Source: Streptomyces sp. KL109B
Lineage (GTDB): Bacteria; Actinomycetota; Actinomycetes; Streptomycetales; Streptomycetaceae
NCBI RefSeq assembly: GCF_030766935.1
Contig: NZ_JASERL010000018.1
Span: 62,001-126,000, forward strand
Direction of reading: 5' to 3'
Length of the DNA stretch: 64,000 nucleotides
Below, piece by piece: positions 58,712 to 64,000 of this stretch. A program made the translations under genes and the position numbers. The notes below the pieces were generated by a model. It searched no databases and had not been told where the DNA came from. It worked only from the letters and a program-made list of their open reading frames with translations. Each line of letters opens with the position of its first letter. Within the stretch, counting starts at the first letter, position 1.

Positions 58712-59806
58712 ATGACAGAGGCGGCAGGGACGACAGGGGCGGCGCAGACGGCGCAGGTGACCGATCACCGCGGCGGTGTGCACAGCATCCGCGTGCCGAT
58801 CCCCGACAACCCGCTCGGCTACACCCTCGTCTACCTGGTCGACACGGACGCGGGCCCCGTCCTCGTCGACACCGGCTGGGACGACCCGACGTCCTGGGAC
58901 ACGCTGACGGCCGGCCTCGCCGCCTGCGGCACGAGCGTCTCCGACCTCACCGGTGTTCTGATCACCCATCACCACCCGGACCACCACGGGCTTTCGGCGA
59001 AGGTGCGGGAGGCGTCCGGCGCCTGGATCGCGATGCACGAGGCGGACGCGGCGGTGGTGCGGCGCACGCGCGAGAACAAGCCGGCGCGCTGGTACGCGTA
59101 CATGGTGCGGAAGCTGGTCGCGGCGGGCGCCCCCGAGGAGCACATCGCCCCGCTCATCGCGGCCCGCGACTCCGGCAAGCCGCGCGAACTCCCCGGCTTC
59201 GCCCCGGCGTTGCCCGACCGCACCATCACCCCCGGCGACCTCCTCGACCTGCCGGGCCGCAGGCTGCGCGCGATCTGGACGCCGGGCCACACCCCCGGCC
59301 ACGTCTGCCTGCACTTGGAGGAGGACCACCCGGCGGGCCTCTCCGGCCACGGCCGCCTCTTCTCCGGCGACCACGTGCTGCCCGGTATCACTCCGCACAT
59401 CGGCCTGTACGAGGACCCGGACGACGCCACCGTGACGGACCCGCTCGGCGACTACCTCGACTCCCTCGAACGCGTGGGCCGCCTCGACCCCGCCGAGGTC
59501 CTCCCGGCCCACCAGCACCCCTTCGCCGACACCCCCGCCCGGGTCCGCGACCTCCTCACCCACCACGAGGCCCGCCTCACCGACCTCCTCACCCTCCTCT
59601 CCACCCCGCTCACCCCCTGGCAGCTCGCCGAACGCATGGAGTGGAACCGCCCCTGGGCCCAAATCCCCTACGGCTCCCGGACCATCGCGGTCTCCGAAGC
59701 GGAAGCCCACCTCCGCCACCTGGAGAAATCAGGCCGCGCAGAACAGCTCCCGGGCACCACCCCAGCCACCTACCAGGCAACCAATCCAAGCCCCTCCAAC
59801 GACTGA
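58712..59806 (+). CDS. Metallo-beta-lactamase-fold hydrolase
   Basis: 364 residues. Metal motif THHHPDHHG (His86, His88, Asp90, His91), PGHTPGH, SGDHVLP, and a late PAHQHPF. The C-terminal 90 residues form the helical extension with a winged-helix-like part (LTPWQLAERMEWNRPW) of the glyoxalase II/LACTB2-like group. GGAGG supports the ATG. Likely hydrolyses a thioester or lactone; the KstR-like box links it to the acyl-CoA genes. Its last residues (NPSPSND) come from a truncated gene-end repeat. Confidence 0.92.
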   Translation: MTEAAGTTGAAQTAQVTDHRGGVHSIRVPIPDNPLGYTLVYLVDTDAGPVLVDTGWDDPTSWDTLTAGLAACGTSVSDLTGVLITHHHPDHHGLSAKVREASGAWIAMHEADAAVVRRTRENKPARWYAYMVRKLVAAGAPEEHIAPLIAARDSGKPRELPGFAPALPDRTITPGDLLDLPGRRLRAIWTPGHTPGHVCLHLEEDHPAGLSGHGRLFSGDHVLPGITPHIGLYEDPDDATVTDPLGDYLDSLERVGRLDPAEVLPAHQHPFADTPARVRDLLTHHEARLTDLLTLLSTPLTPWQLAERMEWNRPWAQIPYGSRTIAVSEAEAHLRHLEKSGRAEQLPGTTPATYQATNPSPSND

Positions 59807-60002
59807 CCCCATCAAGCCCCTCCGGCGCTTGAGGCGCGGGGCCCGGGGCAGCGCCCCGCAACCGCAACACCAGTGCGGCAATTCAAGCCCCTCCGGCGAT
59901 TGAGGAGCGGGGCCCGGGGCAGCGCCCCGCAACCGCAACACCAGTGCGGCAATTCAAGCCCCTCCGGCGATTGAGGAGCGGGGCCCGGGGCAGCGCCCCG
60001 CG
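59783..60002 (+). repeat. Tandem gene-end repeats (copies 17-19, plus one truncated)
   Basis: Truncated start at 59783-59803 inside the MBL stop region, then three units of about 70 bp at about 59812, 59882 and 59952. Each has the ~48-bp repeat followed by a spacer (CAACCGCAACACCAGTGCGG) identical between units 1 and 2. The units are near-identical, a sign of recent duplication. The rest of the 336-bp gap to 60142 shows no gene; a 14-bp palindrome AGCTCGCACGAGCT lies at 60105-60118. Confidence 0.85.
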
Positions 60003-60142
60003 ACCGCAACACCGGTACCGCGAAACGGGACTCACGCCTCCGGAGGATCTTTGCCGCGCCCTGATGGAAGAGCCGCCCACACGGGCGTATCTTCAGGCCC
60101 CAAGAGCTCGCACGAGCTGGAACGACAAGGGGGCGCCCGCCG

Positions 60143-60394
60143 ATGACGCCGGACGAGGCTGTGGTCGGCCGTACGGGGAAGCTGGTCGTCGGCACACGTG
60201 GGGCCGACGGTCCGGGTGAGGTGTTGGTGCAGGTCAGGGGCGGAACCGAGACCTTTCTCGCGTACTCCGACGAGCCCCTGGCACGGGGCGCCACCGTGCT
60301 CGTGATCGAATCCCGCGGCTACCGCCAGGTCGTGGTCATGGCCTGGTCCGACCCTCTGCTCTCCTCCGGCGAAGAAGGCGGCGACGCCCGCTAA
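60143..60394 (+). CDS. NfeD-like OB-fold protein
   Basis: 83 residues, beta-rich with no membrane helix: GRTGKLVVGTRG, GPGEVLVQVRGG, EPLARGATVLVIES, and GYRQVVVMAW. This is the soluble OB domain normally at the C-terminus of NfeD proteins, here standing alone. AAGGGGG precedes the ATG. Fourteen nt upstream of the flotillin gene; NfeD and flotillin form a conserved membrane-domain pair. Confidence 0.82.
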   Translation: MTPDEAVVGRTGKLVVGTRGADGPGEVLVQVRGGTETFLAYSDEPLARGATVLVIESRGYRQVVVMAWSDPLLSSGEEGGDAR

Positions 60395-60408
60395 GGAGAC
60401 GTACAGGC

Positions 60409-61578
60409 ATGTTCGGATATCGCGTTCCCGCACCCGACGAGGCGATGCTGATCTCGGGCGGCAGGCGGGGACTTGGGGGAGCGCCGTTCCGCGTCGTCAC
60501 CGGGCACGGGAAGTTCGTGCTCCCTGTACTGCGCAAGACCCGCTTCCTGTCGCTCGCGATGAGCGAGGCGGAGGTCGTCGAGAAGTGCGTGACCCGGCAG
60601 GGCATCGCCCTCACCGTGCGCGCGGTCATCGCGTTCAAGGTCGGCAACGACCACGAGTCGATCGTCAACGCCGGTCAGCGCTTCCTCTCCGACCAGGACC
60701 AGATGTCGGTCCTGACCGGCCGGATCTTCGCCGGTCACCTGCGCTCGATCATCGGCTCGATGACGGTCGAGGAGATCGTGACCGAGCGTCAGAAGCTCGC
60801 CACGGAGGTCCTCGACACGTCGAAGGCCGAGATGGCGAAGATCGGCCTGCACGTGGACTCGCTGCAGATCCAGTCCATCGACGACGGCCAGACCGGTTAC
60901 ATCGAGGCGATGTCCCGCCCGCACAAGGCCGCCATCCAACGGCAGGCCCAGATCGCCCAGGCGCAGGCCACGCAGGCCTCGGCGGAGGCCGAGCAGGCGG
61001 CGACCCGCAAGCAGGCCGAGTACGCGCGACAGACCGCGATCGTGCAGGCCGAGTACAACGCCGAGGTCGACCGCGCCAAGGCGCAGGCCGATCAGGCGGG
61101 TCCGCTGGCGCTCGCCCACGCCCAGCAGGAAGTCCTGGCGGCCCAGACCGAACTGGCCCTGAAACAGGCCGATCTGCGCGAGAAGCAGCTCATCGCCGAG
61201 GTCGTCAAGCCCGCCCAGGCCGACGCGGAACGCATCCGCGTGCTCGCCCTCGCCGAGGCCGAGCGCATGAAGATCCAGGCGGAGGCCGCGGCCTCCTACG
61301 ACCGCGTCGCCCTCGACCGCATGCTCATCGACCAGCTCCCCCAGATCGTGAAGGAGGCCTCCGCCGGCCTCTCCGGCGCGAACGTCAACGTCCTCAACGG
61401 CGCGGACGGCCTCGGCGAGATCGCGGCGGGCCTGGTCGGCCAGGGCCTCACCATCCTGGACTCGGTCCGCAAGAACCTCGGCGGCGAGGACGGAGACGGC
61501 GGCGTCAGCTCCGCGATCGAACGCTATGTGGCCGCTCCGCGCGGGGGCGGGGACGACGGCCCGGTCAACATCGGCTGA
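60409..61578 (+). CDS. Flotillin-like SPFH-domain protein
   Basis: 389 residues. An SPFH/PHB domain covers about 25-180 (TRQGIALTVRAVIAFKV, SIIGSMTVEEIVTERQ). A long Ala/Gln/Glu-rich coiled coil follows (about 185-320) with AQAQA and AEAE repeats, then a flotillin C-terminus. No clear N-terminal membrane helix, so membrane association may be by hairpin or acyl modification. AAGGAG supports the ATG. Organises membrane microdomains with NfeD in other bacteria. Confidence 0.93.
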   Translation: MFGYRVPAPDEAMLISGGRRGLGGAPFRVVTGHGKFVLPVLRKTRFLSLAMSEAEVVEKCVTRQGIALTVRAVIAFKVGNDHESIVNAGQRFLSDQDQMSVLTGRIFAGHLRSIIGSMTVEEIVTERQKLATEVLDTSKAEMAKIGLHVDSLQIQSIDDGQTGYIEAMSRPHKAAIQRQAQIAQAQATQASAEAEQAATRKQAEYARQTAIVQAEYNAEVDRAKAQADQAGPLALAHAQQEVLAAQTELALKQADLREKQLIAEVVKPAQADAERIRVLALAEAERMKIQAEAAASYDRVALDRMLIDQLPQIVKEASAGLSGANVNVLNGADGLGEIAAGLVGQGLTILDSVRKNLGGEDGDGGVSSAIERYVAAPRGGGDDGPVNIG

Positions 61579-61627
61579 TCAAGCCCCTCCGGCGATTGCG
61601 GAGCGGGGTCCGGGGCAGAGCCCCGGG
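61578..61627 (+). repeat. Gene-end dyad repeat, copy 20
   Basis: Plus copy (variant GGCGATTGCGGAGC) right after the flotillin stop and before the cobalamin riboswitch; likely the terminator that isolates the B12 operon. Confidence 0.85.
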
Positions 61628-61649
61628 CCGCAACCACGTCGCCGGGTAC

Positions 61650-61780
61650 AGTAAGGAGGTCGTCAGTACGTACGTACGAGGGGAAGCCGGTGCAAACCCG
61701 GCGCTGACCCGCAACCGTGACAGCCGGAATGCCTCATACGTACGCGCTCGGCTCAGGACCGTCGAGGAATACGGAGCCGG
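61650..61780 (+). ncRNA. Cobalamin riboswitch
   Basis: The core GAAGCCGGTGCAAACCCGGC followed by GCTGACCCGCAACCGTGA is the B12-box consensus. CGTACGTACGAGG (61666-61678 region) pairs with CCTCATACGTACG (61734-61746), closing the aptamer. Downstream, CTCCC-CACA-GGGAG (61817-61830) can sequester the ribosome site before the next gene, the usual translational off-state with coenzyme B12 bound. Confidence 0.92.
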
Positions 61781-61816
61781 AGCCGCCCGGCACCCCCGTG
61801 TGCCGTGGCCGCCCCG

Positions 61817-61830
61817 CTCCCCACAGGGAG
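61817..61830 (+). promoter_or_regulatory. Ribosome-site-sequestering hairpin of the B12 leader
   Basis: CTCCC-CACA-GGGAG; the GGGAG is the Shine-Dalgarno core for ATG 61847, 16 nt away. A preceding hairpin CGGCAC...GTGCCG lies at about 61789-61806. Confidence 0.6.
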
Positions 61831-61846
61831 AGGCACCCGCGCCACC

Positions 61847-63067
61847 ATGAACATTCGCCGCAGCGCCGCGCTCGTCGCCGCGACCGTCGCGATCGGCGCC
61901 GTGAGCGCGCAGACCGCGTTCGCGGACGGTGCCTCCCCCAAGCCTTCTCCGAAGGTGGTCGTCCCCTCCGGCCTCTACGGCAAGGGCGACCCCACGTACG
62001 ACGGCGTCTGGCGCCAGTCCCTCGCCTTCGTGGCGCAGGACACCGTGGGCGTGAAGCCGTCCGCGAAAGCCGTCGACTGGCTGGCGGGCCAGCAGTGCGA
62101 GAACGGCGGCTTCGCCGCGTTCCGCGCCGAACCGGGCAAGGCCTGCGACAAGAAGGCGAAGATCGACAGCAACAGCACCGCCGCCGCAGTCCAGGCCCTC
62201 GCCGCCGTCGGCGGCCGGGACGGCGAGGTCGCCAAGGGCGTCGACTGGCTGAAGAAGAACCAGAACGGGGACGGCGGCTGGGGCTACAGCCCCGGCATGG
62301 CCAGCGACGCGAACTCCACGTCCGTCGCCATCGGCGCGCTCGCCGAGGCCGGCGAGAAGCCCGCCGAGGTGAAGTCGGGACCGGGCAACTCGGGCACCGA
62401 CGCCCTCGCCGACCTCGCCCTGCCCTGCTCGAAGGGCAAGGACGGCGGCGCCCTCGCCTACCAGCCGGACAAGAAGGGCAAGCTCGAAGCGAACGCCGAC
62501 GCCACCGCCGCCGGAGTGCTCGGCGCCCTCGGCACGGGCTTCGCCCCGGACAAGGGCACGGCCCCGGACTCGTACACCTGCGAGGACGGCAAGGGTGCGG
62601 ACTCCGTGGCCCACAACGCCGCCGTCTACCTCCAGAACCAGCTCCAGCCCCGCCTGTACCTGAAGTCCCAGCTGGCAGGCGCCGCCGACCAGCCCGACTA
62701 CGGCAACACCGCCGACGCGATCGCCGCCGTCGCCGCGGCGGAGGGCACCAAGTACACGAAGGACCCGTACACCTGGCTGGAGAAGAACGCCAAGGACTGG
62801 GCCGCGCAGACCGGCCCCGCCGCCTACGCCGAGCTGATCTTCGCCGCGCACGCGACCGGCAACGACCCGCGCGACTTCGGCGGCACGGACCTCGTCGCCG
62901 CCCTGAACAAGACGGGCCCGGACCCCGCCTCCACCAAGGCGTCCGCCTCCGACGAGAAGAAGGACGACGGCGGTGACGGCCCCAACTGGTGGATCATCGG
63001 CGTGATGTTCATCGCGGCCGTGGGCGCGGGCTTCCTGTTCAGCGGCCGCAAGAAGCAGCAGCCGTGA
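61847..63067 (+). CDS. Secreted, membrane-anchored alpha-toroid protein (transcobalamin-like)
   Basis: 406 residues. Signal peptide 1-27 (ending QTAFA), then repeats of the alpha/alpha toroid type (DWLAGQQCENGGFAAF, DWLKKNQNGDGGWGYSP) and a C-terminal segment PNWWIIGVMFIAAVGAGFLF plus a basic tail: membrane anchor. Often called prenyltransferase-like, but it has no DDxxD. The fold is that of transcobalamin/intrinsic factor. First gene after the B12 riboswitch and before an ECF permease, so a surface cobalamin-binding role is proposed. Confidence 0.85.
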   Translation: MNIRRSAALVAATVAIGAVSAQTAFADGASPKPSPKVVVPSGLYGKGDPTYDGVWRQSLAFVAQDTVGVKPSAKAVDWLAGQQCENGGFAAFRAEPGKACDKKAKIDSNSTAAAVQALAAVGGRDGEVAKGVDWLKKNQNGDGGWGYSPGMASDANSTSVAIGALAEAGEKPAEVKSGPGNSGTDALADLALPCSKGKDGGALAYQPDKKGKLEANADATAAGVLGALGTGFAPDKGTAPDSYTCEDGKGADSVAHNAAVYLQNQLQPRLYLKSQLAGAADQPDYGNTADAIAAVAAAEGTKYTKDPYTWLEKNAKDWAAQTGPAAYAELIFAAHATGNDPRDFGGTDLVAALNKTGPDPASTKASASDEKKDDGGDGPNWWIIGVMFIAAVGAGFLFSGRKKQQP

Positions 63068-63780
63068 CGGCCCGCAGGCCCGCCGGGCTCGCGCTCGGCC
63101 TGTTGGTCGCACTGGTCTCGACGGTCTCGACTGTCTCGCTGCTCGCCGTCAGCGTCGCCCCGGCGCAGGCCGCCGGCTACCGCTACTGGTCGTTCTGGGA
63201 GCACGACGGCTCCCGGAACGCATGGACGTACGCGACCTCGGGCCCCTCCCAGACCAAGCCGTCCGACGGCGACGTCCAGGGCTTCCGGTTCGCGGTGAGC
63301 GAGGACTCGAAGGACGCCAAGCAGCCGCGCGGCGCCGCCGACTTCGACGCCGTCTGCTCCGATACGTCCGCCAAGAGCGGTCAGAAGCGGATCGCGCTCG
63401 TCATCGACCCCGGCACGGCCGCCGACGCCCCGTCGGGCGAGACCCCGCCGAAGCCGCGCACCGCGTGCGCCCAGGTCGACGAGGACGCGACGAGCGCCGA
63501 CGCGCTCGCCTCCGTCGCCAAGCCGCTGCGCTACGACAGCAGCGCGATGCTGTGCGCGATCTCCGGCTATCCGAAGTCGGGCTGCGGCGAACAGGTGTCG
63601 TCGTCCAATCCCTCGAAGCCGGCCTCACAGGACTCCGGCTCGGACTCGGCTTCGGACTCGGACTCGGACTCGGACTCGGACTCCGGCGGCGGCCCCTCCG
63701 TCGGCCTCATCGCCGGTGTCGCCGTGGTCGCCGTGCTCGGTGTCGCGGCGGTCGTGCAGGCGCGCCGCCGCCGCGGCTGA
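63064..63780 (+). CDS. SCO2322-family secreted protein with Ser-Asp repeat
   Basis: 238 residues. The GTG start at 63064 overlaps the upstream stop (GTGA). Signal peptide ending AQAAG, a compact domain (YRYWSFWEHDGS, FRFAVSEDSKD), then a Ser-Asp repeat (SDSASDSDSDSDSDSDS, about 195-215), a membrane helix (VGLIAGVAVVAVLGVAAVVQ) and RRRRG. The Ser-Asp segment resembles wall-spanning stalks of Gram-positive surface proteins. Second gene of the B12 operon; likely B12 capture or delivery outside the membrane. Confidence 0.88.
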   Translation: MTARRPAGLALGLLVALVSTVSTVSLLAVSVAPAQAAGYRYWSFWEHDGSRNAWTYATSGPSQTKPSDGDVQGFRFAVSEDSKDAKQPRGAADFDAVCSDTSAKSGQKRIALVIDPGTAADAPSGETPPKPRTACAQVDEDATSADALASVAKPLRYDSSAMLCAISGYPKSGCGEQVSSSNPSKPASQDSGSDSASDSDSDSDSDSGGGPSVGLIAGVAVVAVLGVAAVVQARRRRG

Positions 63781-63784
63781 CCCC

Positions 63785-64000
63785 GTGTCCGCTCGTACGC
63801 TGGCCGCCCCTCGGGCCCACCGCTCCAACTCCCTGCACCCGGGCGCCTGGTGGGTCTGGGCGCTCGGCCTCGGCACGGCCGCGTCCCGCACCACGAACCC
63901 GCTGCTGCTCGCGCTGCTGATCGGCGTCGCCGGGTACGTGGTGGCGGCGCGCCGCACCGAGGCGCCGTGGGCGCGTTCGTACGGGGCGTTCGTGAAGCTG
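63785..64000 (+). CDS. ECF transporter permease (CbiQ/EcfT-like), partial
   Basis: Only 72 codons are visible before the right edge. GTG start 4 nt after the previous stop. N-terminus SARTLAAPRAHRSNSLHPGAW, then a helix with WVWALGLGTAASRTTNPLLL, matching the first helix region of EcfT/CbiQ proteins. Third gene of the B12-regulated operon; an ABC ATPase and substrate-binding component would be expected downstream. Confidence 0.82.
   Translation, partial: MSARTLAAPRAHRSNSLHPGAWWVWALGLGTAASRTTNPLLLALLIGVAGYVVAARRTEAPWARSYGAFVKL

Noticed and set aside
59812-60002. CRISPR-like array (three tandem units)
   Set aside because: Spacers are identical rather than unique, the unit is the chromosome-wide gene-end repeat, and no cas genes are near.
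1-64000. tRNA genes, insertion sequences or attachment sites
   Set aside because: No cloverleaf-type GGTTCGANTCC arms, transposase motifs or flanking repeats recognised by eye; a tRNAscan run was not possible.

Overview
The window is high-GC actinobacterial chromosome, almost certainly Streptomyces. Evidence: gene density and codon bias, many GTG starts, several TAnnnT -10 boxes 6-8 nt upstream of start codons (leaderless transcripts), an ATPase/XRE/DUF397 triad, and gene order familiar from the S. coelicolor core (yaaA - eda - histidine phosphatase - zinc ribbon - Nif3, and the B12-riboswitch/SCO2322-family/ECF operon). I see no insertion sequence, prophage, tRNA, rRNA, CRISPR array or biosynthetic cluster. 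The RNA elements are rnpB, a guanidine-III riboswitch and a cobalamin riboswitch.

Layout. 0-9 kb: partial sialidase, a 73-aa protein, methionine aminopeptidase, heme oxygenase, PhzF-like protein, and an iron-boxed efeO-efeB-efeU uptake operon followed by a lipoprotein. 9-25 kb: Prim-Pol-like protein, a divergent TetR/DDAH pair, Rsm22-type methyltransferase, a Bcr-type exporter coupled to a serine hydrolase, an oxidoreductase, PhoD, SDR, DoxX, GT2, an MFS importer-like protein with a palindromic operator, rnpB, and a MerR/membrane PH-domain pair. 24-31 kb: RNB nuclease, yaaA, eda, phosphatase, zinc ribbon, Nif3. 31-42 kb: MaoC-ADH-SDR operon, two-component system, DHA2 exporter, SCP-x-type thiolase, a Gdx-like SMR pair under a guanidine-III riboswitch, and a fused double acyl-CoA dehydrogenase. 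42-55 kb: DHA2 exporter with a C-terminal beta domain, the XRE/DUF397 triad, GNAT, peptidase E, methyltransferase, cell-wall amidase, an F420-type oxidoreductase, and a GT4/methyltransferase/alpha-toroid operon. 55-64 kb: a KstR-like TetR regulator, aldehyde dehydrogenase-ferredoxin operon, metallo-beta-lactamase, an NfeD-like/flotillin pair, and the start of a B12-uptake operon.

Main discovery: genes scattered over 34-59 kb appear tied together by two operator families. Five intergenic sites match TnnAACnnGTTnnA (the mycobacterial KstR-type motif) exactly, upstream of the MaoC-ADH-SDR operon, the fused acyl-CoA dehydrogenase, the TetR gene itself, the aldehyde dehydrogenase-ferredoxin operon (there as a larger dyad with one mismatch to the short motif) and the metallo-beta-lactamase. 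A second palindrome, TCTGAC-N5-GTCAGA, lies upstream of the MaoC operon, the acyl-CoA dehydrogenase, the F420-type oxidoreductase and (one mismatch) the aldehyde dehydrogenase. The regulator's recognition helix region resembles KstR. This suggests a dispersed acyl-CoA/steroid- or terpenoid-like catabolic regulon with two layers of control.

A second pervasive feature is a ~48-bp GC-rich dyad repeat (about 20 copies) at gene ends. It supplies stop codons and short SSPxG(D/V)-like C-terminal tails to unrelated proteins, and one copy sits in frame inside an MFS transporter gene.
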